DNA of 64,000 nt from positions 3,937,001 to 4,001,000 of the forward strand of contig NZ_CP114200.1 of the NCBI RefSeq assembly GCF_029392895.1, written 5' to 3'. The notes beneath the pieces were generated by a model. That model did not search any database and was not told the origin of the DNA. It saw only the letters and a list, made by a program, of their open reading frames with translations. Below are positions 8,178 through 16,891 of this stretch, piece by piece (position 1 is the first letter of the stretch; each line of letters begins with the position of its first letter). The position numbers and the translations under genes are program-made. This stretch comes from Streptomyces sp. 71268 (GTDB lineage: Bacteria; Actinomycetota; Actinomycetes; Streptomycetales; Streptomycetaceae).

Positions 8178-11123
8178 TCACCCGGCGGGCCCCTCGTCCA
8201 CGAGCCCCAACACCTCGTCGTAGCGCAGCCGTCGGCCGGCCAGGACCGCCGTTCCGTCTGGCGAGAGGACGAGGGTCCGGGTGTGTTGGAGGGACGACTT
8301 CTCCCAACTGCTCAGCGGTGACAGAGCCTTGTACTCCTCGGCGTGGCACGTCGGAGGCAGGCTCACCGTGTCGGCGATCACCGCGTCGCAGGTCGCGGTG
8401 GTGGGCTTGCCGGCCGGCAGCGCCGTACCGGACACCGTTCGGTGGCCCGTGCCGTCGGCTACCAGCAGGGCGGCTCGCCGGTTCGTGTGGTCGCGGACCA
8501 GGTCGTCGAGCCCGTCGGCTCCGTTGAGGTGCCGGTGCGCGAGGTGGTGTGCCCCCTCAAGGGTCACGGCCTCCCGCTCGCCCTGCCGGGTCAGCAGGTG
8601 GTTCCCCGCCTTGTCCAACCGGGCGCGCAAGGTCTTCTCCCAGGTGACGCGAGCCGCCTCCCACTCGTCCCGCCAGGCCGCCGGGACCGCGTCGGCGCCC
8701 GCCCCGTATCCGGTCGCCACGAGGGCCGGCGCGTCCACGGGGTAGGACCACGGGCGGCCCGGCCCTGCGGCGCGCAGGACCTGGGCGGTCGCGAGCAGCA
8801 GGGCGTGGCGCCCGTACCGTTCCTCGGCGGCGGCCGGGAAGCGGGGCGGCGCTGCCTCGGGCCGGGTGGCGTCCCCCTCGGCGTACCCGGTCACGATCAC
8901 ACGGGGCGTGCGGAGTCGGGCCGGGCGGGGCGTGCCGTCCCCGCGATGCACCCGGCCGATGCGCTGGAGCAGGAGGTCCAGCGGGGCGAGGTCGGTGATG
9001 AGCAGGTCCGCGTCGAGGTCGCAGGACTGCTCGGCCACCGGGGACGCGATCACGATCAGGCGCTCGGGGCGGGACGGCGGTGCGGACTCGCCGGCCCGTG
9101 CGGGCCGCAGCACGCGCAGGCACTCCGCCATGCGGTGTGCGAGCTGGGCGGCGGTCAGTTGCTCGTGCAGCAGGACGACGGGGGTGTCCGGGAGGCGGCG
9201 GCGTACCTCGGTGCACAGAGACTGGGCCCGGTCCGCCGTGGTACGGATGACCAGCGCGCAGCCGCCGTCCGCGAGTTCGTCTCCCAGTCGGTCGGCCACG
9301 GCCGCGTCGGCGGCGGCGTGCGCGGCGGCCTCCGTGCCCGCTCCCGGGACGGTCTCCGGCATCAGCTCGACCGCCAGCGGGGCGGACGGGCGGCGCGGGG
9401 TCGTCGTACGGGTCAGGCTTCGTGGGCCGTGCGGGGTGTGCCATACGGCGGTGACGGCGGGCTGCCGGTCCGGGTGGACCAGCTCGGGGTGGCCGTACTC
9501 CTCCCGTCGCGCGGCGCCGGCCAGGTACGCGTCGGCCAGGGCCTGGCGCTGGGCCGCGGGCAGCGTCGCCGAGAGCAGCACCACCGGCATACCGGCCTCG
9601 CCGAACCAGCGCAGGCCCTCCAGGAGGAAGAGCGAGCCGCTGACGTCGGCGGCGTGCACCTCGTCGAGGAGGATGACCTTGCTGAGCAGGCCCGGCATCC
9701 GCAGCATGGCGAACTTGGTGCGCGTCATCGCGCGCAGCAGTGTGTCGGTCGGGCTCACCACGAACGGGCACCACAGACCGCGTTCGTACTCGAAGAACCA
9801 CTCGGCCGGTGTCTGCCCCGGCCCCGTCTGCGGGGGCGCGTCGCTGTCCTCGTCGCACGTCCCCACCGCGTCCCGTTGGCGCTCGGCGGAGGCGCCGATC
9901 AGGGCGCTCCACTCCGGCATGAGGTTGCGCTGGCCGTGCAGGAGCGCCACGTGGGGCGCCAGCTCGGGGTCGATGCGGCCGACCCACTCGCGTACCCGGG
10001 CGAAGGTCGGGTCGTTGGCCGACCACTGCGGCATGCCGACGAAGACGCCGTCGGCGCCGAACTTCGCCGCCAGGATCTCCGTCGCCATCAACCCCGCCCA
10101 CGTCTTGCCCTCGCCCGTGGGGCCCTCGATGACGAGCAACCCGGGGGCCGCCATGTCCCGCGCGGTCTCCATGGCCAGCCTCTGCATCGGGCGGGGCGGG
10201 TGCTGGAAACGGCGCTCGAAGGCGTCGGGCGGTGGGGTGGGGAGCGCGCCCCAGCCGCCGCGTAGGCCGATCCGCGACCAGGCCGCGGCGGCCCGCTCGC
10301 GCGCGCCGGCCATGCTCACCTTGGCGAAGTCGTCGATGCCGACGAACGCGCGCCCGCCGCTGGCGATCCAGTCGGCCATCACGACCAGGCCACTCACCGT
10401 GAGTTGCAGGGCGCGCGAGGGGACGGTCGCGGGGGCGGCGTCCGCGAGGGAGGGCAGGCCGAGCTGCTCGGTGACGTAGCGGACGTGGGCCAGCCGGGCC
10501 CGCTCCCAACGTTCGTCACCCTGGGGCCCGCCGAGGCCCTCGGGTGGCGGTTCGAGTTCGTTCGCGGAGTGCAGGAACCCGTGGTGCCCGGCCACCAGCG
10601 GCCACACCCAGGCGATGTGCTCCCTCGGCCAGCCGGCGGCGCGCAGCATCGGCTTGAGGAGGAACCCGCCGGCGGCCCCGTGCCGCCAGGGGAACCGGTG
10701 GACGCTCGGGCGCCAGGTCAGGCCGGCCGCGCGCAGCGACGCGGCGTAGTCGGAGAACCTGCACTGGAAGGCCGGGGTGACCTTGCCGATGTCGTGCAGC
10801 CCGCAGATCCAGGCCAGGAGCGTGCGGCCCCGGCCGGGGCCGCCGGCCGCCGCGTCCAGTTGGCGGCGGGTGGTCGGGCCGAGGAAGCCGTCCCAAAGGC
10901 ACTCGGCGACGGCGGCGGTGTCCAGCAGGTGGGTGGCTACCAGGCTCATGGTGCCGCCGGCGTGGTCCGGTGTCTTGGCCACGCAGACGCGCAGCGAGGC
11001 GGTCGCGTCCCAGGTGTCGCGGTACGCGTCGCGCTGCGCGTCACCGTGCGTGTCGCGGCGCGCGTTGCCGTGCGCCTCGCGCTGCGCGTCGCGGCGCGCC
11101 CCCCGATGCGGGCCGTCGGCCAT
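8178..11123 (-). CDS. cas3: CRISPR-associated helicase-nuclease Cas3 (HD domain N-terminal)
   Basis: 981 residues. Single-strand nuclease and 3'-5' helicase that degrades Cascade-bound targets. The HD domain includes His110-Asp111 in 'CGLHDIGKVTPAF'. Walker A 'GPTGEGKT' is at about 334-341, the DEVH box is at 487-490 and the helicase motif 'LLQRIGRVHRG' follows. The start at 11123 was chosen because GGAGAG lies 7 bases upstream; the frame is open another 41 codons into the divergent gene's promoter. Residues 1-30 are an Arg-Asp-Ala-rich repeat (DTHGDAQRDAYRDT). It is first in the cas cluster and divergent from the RT gene. Confidence 0.95.
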   Translation of the reverse strand: MADGPHRGARRDAQREAHGNARRDTHGDAQRDAYRDTWDATASLRVCVAKTPDHAGGTMSLVATHLLDTAAVAECLWDGFLGPTTRRQLDAAAGGPGRGRTLLAWICGLHDIGKVTPAFQCRFSDYAASLRAAGLTWRPSVHRFPWRHGAAGGFLLKPMLRAAGWPREHIAWVWPLVAGHHGFLHSANELEPPPEGLGGPQGDERWERARLAHVRYVTEQLGLPSLADAAPATVPSRALQLTVSGLVVMADWIASGGRAFVGIDDFAKVSMAGARERAAAAWSRIGLRGGWGALPTPPPDAFERRFQHPPRPMQRLAMETARDMAAPGLLVIEGPTGEGKTWAGLMATEILAAKFGADGVFVGMPQWSANDPTFARVREWVGRIDPELAPHVALLHGQRNLMPEWSALIGASAERQRDAVGTCDEDSDAPPQTGPGQTPAEWFFEYERGLWCPFVVSPTDTLLRAMTRTKFAMLRMPGLLSKVILLDEVHAADVSGSLFLLEGLRWFGEAGMPVVLLSATLPAAQRQALADAYLAGAARREEYGHPELVHPDRQPAVTAVWHTPHGPRSLTRTTTPRRPSAPLAVELMPETVPGAGTEAAAHAAADAAVADRLGDELADGGCALVIRTTADRAQSLCTEVRRRLPDTPVVLLHEQLTAAQLAHRMAECLRVLRPARAGESAPPSRPERLIVIASPVAEQSCDLDADLLITDLAPLDLLLQRIGRVHRGDGTPRPARLRTPRVIVTGYAEGDATRPEAAPPRFPAAAEERYGRHALLLATAQVLRAAGPGRPWSYPVDAPALVATGYGAGADAVPAAWRDEWEAARVTWEKTLRARLDKAGNHLLTRQGEREAVTLEGAHHLAHRHLNGADGLDDLVRDHTNRRAALLVADGTGHRTVSGTALPAGKPTTATCDAVIADTVSLPPTCHAEEYKALSPLSSWEKSSLQHTRTLVLSPDGTAVLAGRRLRYDEVLGLVDEGPAG

Positions 11124-11204
11124 GCTGGCTCTCCTAGCTGTCGTCCGTGGCCAGGGCGGCCGGGCCGGGACGGCCCCACCGCCGCCCGGTGGCATCATGC
11201 CGCC
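11124..11204. promoter_or_regulatory. Shared divergent promoter space between cas3 and the RT gene
   Basis: Only 81 bp separate the chosen cas3 start (minus) and the GTG of the reverse-transcriptase-like gene (plus). Both promoters must overlap here or lie within the opposite gene's start, so expression of the two systems may be linked. The cas3 ribosome site (ctctcct on the plus strand) is at about 11130. No operator palindrome was recognised. Confidence 0.4.
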
Positions 11205-12440
11205 GTGACGGACGACGCCCCGGCCCTGCGCGCGAGTTTCGGCCACGACCTGTTGACGGAGTGGATACCCGACGCGCTCGGCGCGGCCGACGTGCTGCGG
11301 GACCTGGCGCGCGGGCGGGTTCCGCCGCCGGCCGCGCTGGACGTCGGCTGGCTACGCGTGCCGCTGTCCCGCCGTACCGAGGCCGTGCCCGTCGTACCGG
11401 TCGCGGTCCGCGCCCATCTGCACCGTACGGTCGAACGCGCCCTGCGCGGCTACGAACCGGCCGCCGAGGTGTTCAGCTACCGCGCGCTGACCTGGGACTA
11501 CCGCACCGCCTTCGGGGCCCGTGGGGCGCGCATGCGCGCACTCGCCGAGCGGGGCGACCTTCCCCTGGTGCTGAGCCTGGACGTGCACCGGTTCGGCCGC
11601 TCGCTGCCATTGCCCACGCTCCTCGACGCGACCTGGATGACGGAGGAACTCGGCACCCTCCTCGGGCGCTTGACCGCCGAGGCCGGGCACTGCCTGCTCT
11701 CCAGCCACCACTGGGCCAACCGCCTCGGCAGCGCGGCCCTGGCCCCAGTCGACGCGGTGCTCGGGCGACTGGTTCCGGGGCGGTGGCTGCGCTGGGCCGA
11801 TGACTGGCACGTCTTCGTACGGGACGCGGACGAGGCGGATCGGGTGCGCGCCGCCGTACGGGACGGGCTGGCCACTCTCGGGCTCACGCTGTCGGCCGAC
11901 AAGAGCGGCCTGCGCCCGGCCGCGACGGTGCTCGCAGGGCCGGCGCGGGACGTCGCGGGTGAGCCGGCGCGGGTGTGGCGGGCGGGTGTGGCCGGGGGCG
12001 ATCTGCGCGCGCTGCGGTACGCGCTGCCGCGCCTCGCTCCGGACGCGCGGATCTCCGCCGAGGTGCCCTCGGTGGTACGGCGTTGGCCGGCGCTGCTGCC
12101 GCGTGCCGTGCGGTACCTGGACGGGGCGGCGCGGTCGGCGCACGGGCGGGCGGTGGTGGCCGAACTGCTCGGCGGTGCCGAGCGGGACCCGTTCGCGGCG
12201 GCGCGGCTGCTGGCGCTGACCGGGCGCCACGCGGAGTTGGCCGCGCTCGTGCCTGGTGCGGTGCTGGCGATGGCCGGGGACGACGGCTCGCCCGCCGCGC
12301 TACGGGAGCTGGCGACCCGGGTGGCCGTGGTGGACCGCCGCGCACACCTGGCGCCCGAGCCGACGCCGCGCCTTCGCGCGTGGGTGGCCGACGGCGGCCA
12401 CGCCGGGGCGTCACAGCCATCGGTGGCTACCCTGCTCTGA
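11205..12440 (+). CDS. Reverse transcriptase-like protein (RT palm, WADD motif)
   Basis: 411 residues from a GTG at 11205. The order of motifs follows reverse transcriptases. A basic region 'PVVPVAVRAHLHRTVERAL' is near 62-80. Motif A-like 'LVLSLDVHRFG' has Asp126. A motif B-like segment is at 161-183 (SSHHWANRLGSAALAPVD). The catalytic pair Asp199-Asp200 is in 'LRWADDWHVFV' (family YxDD with Y to W), followed by 'GLTLSADKSGL'. Motif B lacks the QG found in group II intron RTs and looks closer to Abi/UG-type defence RTs. The C-terminal ~170 residues are helical and unassigned. An AbiEii-like nucleotidyltransferase follows 50 bp downstream. RT activity is inferred, not shown. Confidence 0.75.
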   Translation: MTDDAPALRASFGHDLLTEWIPDALGAADVLRDLARGRVPPPAALDVGWLRVPLSRRTEAVPVVPVAVRAHLHRTVERALRGYEPAAEVFSYRALTWDYRTAFGARGARMRALAERGDLPLVLSLDVHRFGRSLPLPTLLDATWMTEELGTLLGRLTAEAGHCLLSSHHWANRLGSAALAPVDAVLGRLVPGRWLRWADDWHVFVRDADEADRVRAAVRDGLATLGLTLSADKSGLRPAATVLAGPARDVAGEPARVWRAGVAGGDLRALRYALPRLAPDARISAEVPSVVRRWPALLPRAVRYLDGAARSAHGRAVVAELLGGAERDPFAAARLLALTGRHAELAALVPGAVLAMAGDDGSPAALRELATRVAVVDRRAHLAPEPTPRLRAWVADGGHAGASQPSVATLL

Positions 12441-12490
12441 CGCCCACGGGGCTCGTGCACACGGCAGACGCGGCGAAGGGGGCGGTACAC

Positions 12491-13450
12491 GTGGCGGGGG
12501 CGGACGGCGTACGAGGAACGTGGACAGCGGCGGACTGGGCGGGCCTGCCCACGGTCGATCGGCACCAACTGCGGTCGATGGGCCTGGCGTTGGCGGCTTT
12601 CGATCGCGCGTTACGGGGCGTGAACTGGCACCTCAAGGGCTCGACGGCACTCCTCGGCTGGCTCGGGCCGACGGCGCGCATGCCGGGTGACGTGGACCTC
12701 GCCGTACCGGCCGGGATCGGACGCGAGCTGCTGCGCGGGGCGGGACTGCCGCCGGGGCCGGATGGCGCGCGCGTACGGCTACTCCGAACGGAGCCGGTGG
12801 TCTTCAGCTCGCCGGGGCGCGCGGCGGTGCACCGGGCGCTGGTAGGGGTACGGCACGAACGTGGCGACGACCGTGTCCTGTTGAACGTCCTCCTCGTGCC
12901 GGAGAACAGGGCGGCGCGGGACGCGCGTACCGCCCCGCTGGCCTTCCCCGCCGACACGGGACCGGTCACCGTTCCCGCTGCGACGCTCAGCCGGTGCCTG
13001 GCGCAGAAGCTGCTGCGGTATGCGCGGCGGCGCGAGGCCGGGAAGATCAACACCCGCTGGGCCGACCTCGCCGACTTCCTCATCGCCGCCACCAGCCTCC
13101 GCGCCCCGAAGCTGGTGTTGGACGAGTTGCGCCGCGACGTGGCCGTCGAGTTCGCCGCCATGGGCCGCGACTGGCCGACCACGCTGCCTCCGCCGCCCCT
13201 GGAGTGGCTGGACTTCTGGGACGCGGCCACCTTCCACGCCGGCTGGCCCTTCGGCCGGCTGCCGGAGGCGGCGGCCCGGCTCGCGGGGTTCTGGGAGCCG
13301 GTGCTTGAGGTGCCGGCGGAGCCGTACGGGCCGGCGGGTGCCACGGTGTGCGGGCCGGCGGGCGCCACGGCGTGCGGGCCGGCGCGGGTGTGGTCGCCTG
13401 ACGCGTGGGAGTGGGGGGTGGGGGGTGGACATCCGCGTATCGGCGCCTGA
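12491..13450 (+). CDS. AbiEii/AbiGii-like nucleotidyltransferase
   Basis: About 319 residues from a GTG at 12491 with an AAGGGGG-type ribosome site 8 bases upstream; a GTG at 12455 is the alternative. The nucleotidyltransferase signature is clear: Gly50-Ser51 in 'HLKGSTALLGWLG' and the metal-binding Asp67-x-Asp69 in 'ARMPGDVDLAV'. Further on is the helix 'AQKLLRYARRREAGKINTRWADLADFL', as in AbiEii toxins. The tail is a short PAGAT repeat. AbiE toxins are NTases that modify tRNA ends; no AbiEi antitoxin is beside this gene. It is probably co-transcribed with the RT-like gene. Confidence 0.75.
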   Translation: MAGADGVRGTWTAADWAGLPTVDRHQLRSMGLALAAFDRALRGVNWHLKGSTALLGWLGPTARMPGDVDLAVPAGIGRELLRGAGLPPGPDGARVRLLRTEPVVFSSPGRAAVHRALVGVRHERGDDRVLLNVLLVPENRAARDARTAPLAFPADTGPVTVPAATLSRCLAQKLLRYARRREAGKINTRWADLADFLIAATSLRAPKLVLDELRRDVAVEFAAMGRDWPTTLPPPPLEWLDFWDAATFHAGWPFGRLPEAAARLAGFWEPVLEVPAEPYGPAGATVCGPAGATACGPARVWSPDAWEWGVGGGHPRIGA

Positions 13451-13615
13451 CCACGCGACGGCCGGGCACGGTACGTCCCAGGAGTGGATGAGAGCACGTC
13501 CACCCTGGGTGCGATGGTTCGTCGCCGCCCGACGGTGCACCGAAAGGGCAGCCGACCGTGCGTCTCCGCCTCTACCGCACACACCGGAGCCGTTGGTTAC
13601 CTGTGCGGAGCGGAC

Positions 13616-15469
13616 ATGAGCAGGAGCTCACCTGTCGAACCACGCGAAGGGAGCACTCCCGTGCACACCCATGCCGCCGGCGGCTCACCCGAGGCTTCCC
13701 GGGCCCGGACTACCCGCCAGGCTCCGTCGGTGTCCCGCACCAGTGCACTCCGGCGCGGCGTAGTCCCGCCCTCGGCGCTCCGATCCGTGCAGCGCACCGC
13801 GGGCAACGCCACGGTGACCCGCATGCTGGCGCGGGCCCAGCGCGCGGACGCGCCCGAGGTAGCCCAGCGACAGACCGGCCGGGAGACCACCGTGGCGGGA
13901 CGCACTGCGGTCACCGAGGTGCTCCGTTCACCCGGCCATCCGCTCCCTGCCGGGCTGCGGAGCGAAATGGAGCAGCGGCTCGGCTCGGACTTCTCCGACG
14001 TGCGCGTGCACACTGGCCCCCGCGCCGAACGCTCGGCCGACGAGATCTCCGCACGCGCCTACACCTCCGGCAGCCACGTGGTGATCGGAGCGGGCGGCGC
14101 CGACAAGCACACGCTCGCCCATGAACTCACGCACGTCATCCAGCAACGCCAGGGGCCGGTCTCCGGCGTCCAGAACAGTGAGGGCCTACGCGTCTCCGAC
14201 CCCTCCGACCGCTACGAGCGCGAGGCGGAGCGCAACGCCAAGAGGGTGATGAGCCTCGCCGTTCCACCGACATCCGCCGCGACCTCACCGGACCACGGTC
14301 ACACGCTCGCCGGCCATCGGCACAGGCAGAACGCCGGCGCGCGCCTCGTGCAACGCATGGCGGGGCCAGGCGCCGGGGCGACCACGACCGGCGTGGATGC
14401 CAGCACCATCATCGAAGGGATCAAGCGGCAGGGCGAAGTGTTGGAACGCTGGCACCCCGACTACGACGTGGCCTTCGCCAGCTTGGCGGGCGAGCTGCCG
14501 TCAGGTTTCACGGCAGACGCCAGAGGTGACCTCTTGGCCCAGGCCCAGCAGATGCTGACGGCGCACTCCATCGCGAACCCACAGCACACACCCGGCCAGG
14601 GACTGCCGGCACGGATCGTGGAGTACGTGCTGGTCCAGGAAGACGCGGATTCCCCGCCCGGAATCGGCGGCTTCAACACCCTGTCGATGAAGGGTAGCGA
14701 GATCACCGGCCGCCCGAACTTCGCCAAGGCGACCACGCTGGCACTGCCGATCAGACCGGGGATGCACCGGCGCCACATCATCGCGTGGCACAACATCAGT
14801 TCGCTGCTGAACCGCGCCTATGCCACACACCCGTCACCTCTGATCGATTACCTCACGGCGAAGCTCGATACGAGTCAGGTGGCCGCGGACCTGACGAGCG
14901 AGTCGGACAAGGCGATCGGCAACATGCCGGCCGCCAGTTTCGGCCAGGCACCTCCAGACGTACCCCAACACGAGCAGCGAGCAGAAGCCGAAGTCCTGCT
15001 GCGAGCGGCATACGTGATGAACAGCTCCGTGAAGAACCTGTGGGTGGGGTCTGGCAAGGAGAACTCGGAGATCAACCAACTCAGCCGGACGCTGCAGGGA
15101 AAGCTCACGGACCTCACCCCTGAACGGCTGGCTATCTGGGAGAAGGAACTGTCGAACTCCACGCCCAAGACACCCATGGCCCAGCAAGCGACGACACTCG
15201 TCCTCCACCGTCTCCGCGGTATCCAGGGAAATCCGCCCACCGACCAGGACGTGGACGATGTGAAGTATTACGTCTGGAACGAGGTGATCCGGCACCTGGA
15301 GACGGACGCCTCACAGGACGCCTCCCCTTCAGCCGGGAACCAGCAAGCCGTCGTGGTGGGCGATGCCGTGTTCGATGCCGTCTTCGACCCGTCCAACAAC
15401 CCCAGCTTCGACGTCGTGCGTCAGGCCATCGACTTCCTGTGGACCGGGCCTCGTCCCACCGGCGCGTGA
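13616..15469 (+). CDS. eCIS-core (DUF4157) HExxH protein with unassigned C-terminal effector-like domain
   Basis: 617 residues. An N-terminal 'SVQRTAGNATVTRML' motif is followed by a DUF4157 domain (about 105-185) with 'GSDFSDVRVHTG' and the zinc-metallopeptidase-like HELTH at 169-173. This combination marks proteins loaded into extracellular contractile injection systems. The C-terminal half (about 270-600) has no clear family. It contains 'MHRRHIIAWHN' at 383-393 and 'KNLWVGSGKENSEIN', resembling the histidine/asparagine layout of HNH-type nuclease toxins, a weak inference. No sheath, tube or baseplate genes are nearby, so it is an orphan cargo or a free-standing toxin. The codon third positions are less GC-biased here than in neighbours. 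Confidence 0.7.
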   Translation: MSRSSPVEPREGSTPVHTHAAGGSPEASRARTTRQAPSVSRTSALRRGVVPPSALRSVQRTAGNATVTRMLARAQRADAPEVAQRQTGRETTVAGRTAVTEVLRSPGHPLPAGLRSEMEQRLGSDFSDVRVHTGPRAERSADEISARAYTSGSHVVIGAGGADKHTLAHELTHVIQQRQGPVSGVQNSEGLRVSDPSDRYEREAERNAKRVMSLAVPPTSAATSPDHGHTLAGHRHRQNAGARLVQRMAGPGAGATTTGVDASTIIEGIKRQGEVLERWHPDYDVAFASLAGELPSGFTADARGDLLAQAQQMLTAHSIANPQHTPGQGLPARIVEYVLVQEDADSPPGIGGFNTLSMKGSEITGRPNFAKATTLALPIRPGMHRRHIIAWHNISSLLNRAYATHPSPLIDYLTAKLDTSQVAADLTSESDKAIGNMPAASFGQAPPDVPQHEQRAEAEVLLRAAYVMNSSVKNLWVGSGKENSEINQLSRTLQGKLTDLTPERLAIWEKELSNSTPKTPMAQQATTLVLHRLRGIQGNPPTDQDVDDVKYYVWNEVIRHLETDASQDASPSAGNQQAVVVGDAVFDAVFDPSNNPSFDVVRQAIDFLWTGPRPTGA

Positions 15470-15480
15470 CGTCGGGCAAC

Positions 15481-15498
15481 GGGGCTTTCGCGAGCCCC
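15481..15498. terminator. Hairpin between convergent genes
   Basis: GGGGCT and AGCCCC arms of 6 bp around a 6-base loop, directly after the DUF4157 gene. A second short stem (GGGCC/GGCCC) follows at about 15505. Position between convergent genes supports termination for both strands. No T-run is present, as is common in Streptomyces. Confidence 0.5.
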
Positions 15499-15538
15499 TG
15501 AGAGCCGGGCCTCACGGCCCCGCGCCTTGACGGGACGC

Positions 15539-16891
15539 TCAGCCGGCGGGCAGCGTGCGCCCCGTCGCGGGCAACAGCCGTTCCAGGCAGGCGAATCGCC
15601 GTGGCGGCAGGTGTCGCCGCCAGTCGTCCCGCCAGCGCAGGGCGTGGGCCAGGTGGTGGGTGCCGGGCGCGCCCGGGCCCGCCGCGTCGAGGTCGGCCAG
15701 GAACGCGACGGCCGCCTCGGCGGCGTCGGCGCCCAACGGCTGTCCGTACACGTGCAGGACGCGTTGCGCATGCCCCGTCCCCTTGAGGGTCTTGGTCACG
15801 TGCAGGCTGAAGTGCGCGCGCCGGCGGGCGGCGTCCAGGTCTGGTCCGTCCAGCGGCGCGGCCCCGGCGCCGCTGTGCATCTGCCCCTCGCTCCACCGGT
15901 TGGCCCCGGCCACGGCCGTGCGCAGCGCCTCCGCGTCGTTCACCACGCCCGACAGGCCGTCGCCGAGGGTCGCGTACAGCCGGCCCGCGCCCGCGACGCC
16001 GTCGCTGAGGGCGCGCAGATGGCCAGCCAGCAGCGCCTCGCGCCGGGCCCGCAGCGGGTAGGCGCGGCGTACCAACTCGGCGACCGGCAGCGGCGCCGCG
16101 TGCCACGCCTCGGCCAGGGGCAGCAGCTCGCGGGCGTTGCCCTGGGTGAGGCGGGCGCCGTCGCCCGCGCGGGAGCGGGTGCCCCACTCGATGTCGTGCA
16201 CGTCGGTGACCGCGTACAGGCCGCCGGTGGGCCGCGTCGCCGCGAGGGCCGGCAGGCCGTCCGCCGACGCCACCCCGGGCAGCCGTGGGTCCTCCCCGTC
16301 GGCCACGCCCGGCCGCGCGGGGCATCCGTCCAGCGGGCGTACGAGCACGCCGGCGAGGAGGGAGGCGGTGGCCCGGACCGACAGCAGCTCCGGAACCCGG
16401 GCGAGCGCGTCGGCCGCCCTGCGCTGGGGCAGCCCCGGCCGGTCCCGGCGCAGTCGGGCGGCCATGGCGACGGCGTAGCAGGCTCGCAACAGGGCGGTGC
16501 GCCGTTCGCCCGCGTCTCCGGCCAGCGGCACACGGTCCCAGGCCCAGCCGTGCCGGACCCCGCTGTCGCCCGCGGCCAGTGGTGCGGGCGGTGGCTCGTC
16601 GGGGCCGTCGGTCGCCGCCCGTACGAGGACCAGATCCTTGCCGTAGTACCCGGGCCACCACCCCTCGCCAGCCGCGCGGCCGACGGCCGCCAGGCTGCGG
16701 CGCACCCGGTCGAGCCCCGCCTCGTGGTCGCCGCTGTCCTCCACGCGGGCCCGCAGCCCGCTGGTGACGACGACCAGCGTCGCCGCCCGGTCACCGCCGG
16801 CGGCGAACCGCGCGAGCGCGTCGCCCGCGTCGGGGCAGTCGGGCGGGAAGCCGGGGGCGTGTCGGGGCGGCCAGCGGTACGCGGGGGTCAT
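15539..16891 (-). CDS. Protein of unknown function, third gene of a coupled operon
   Basis: 450 residues. The ATG at 16891 overlaps the preceding stop (ATGA). No signal peptide or membrane helix is seen. The N-terminal half contains 'ATLVVVTSGLRARVED' and the aromatic 'GWWPGYYGKDLVLV'. The C-terminal half has 'HFSLHVTKTLKGTG' and a run of basic and aromatic residues at the end. I do not recognise a family. Coupling with a membrane protein and a cupin-like protein suggests a shared task, perhaps a sensing or effector complex. Confidence 0.7.
   Translation of the reverse strand: MTPAYRWPPRHAPGFPPDCPDAGDALARFAAGGDRAATLVVVTSGLRARVEDSGDHEAGLDRVRRSLAAVGRAAGEGWWPGYYGKDLVLVRAATDGPDEPPPAPLAAGDSGVRHGWAWDRVPLAGDAGERRTALLRACYAVAMAARLRRDRPGLPQRRAADALARVPELLSVRATASLLAGVLVRPLDGCPARPGVADGEDPRLPGVASADGLPALAATRPTGGLYAVTDVHDIEWGTRSRAGDGARLTQGNARELLPLAEAWHAAPLPVAELVRRAYPLRARREALLAGHLRALSDGVAGAGRLYATLGDGLSGVVNDAEALRTAVAGANRWSEGQMHSGAGAAPLDGPDLDAARRRAHFSLHVTKTLKGTGHAQRVLHVYGQPLGADAAEAAVAFLADLDAAGPGAPGTHHLAHALRWRDDWRRHLPPRRFACLERLLPATGRTLPAG

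Noticed and set aside
4048..8321. Large plus-strand frames (888 and 810 aa) opposite cas7e-cas8e
   Set aside because: Codon composition is typical of antisense frames in GC-rich DNA and there are no recognisable domains.
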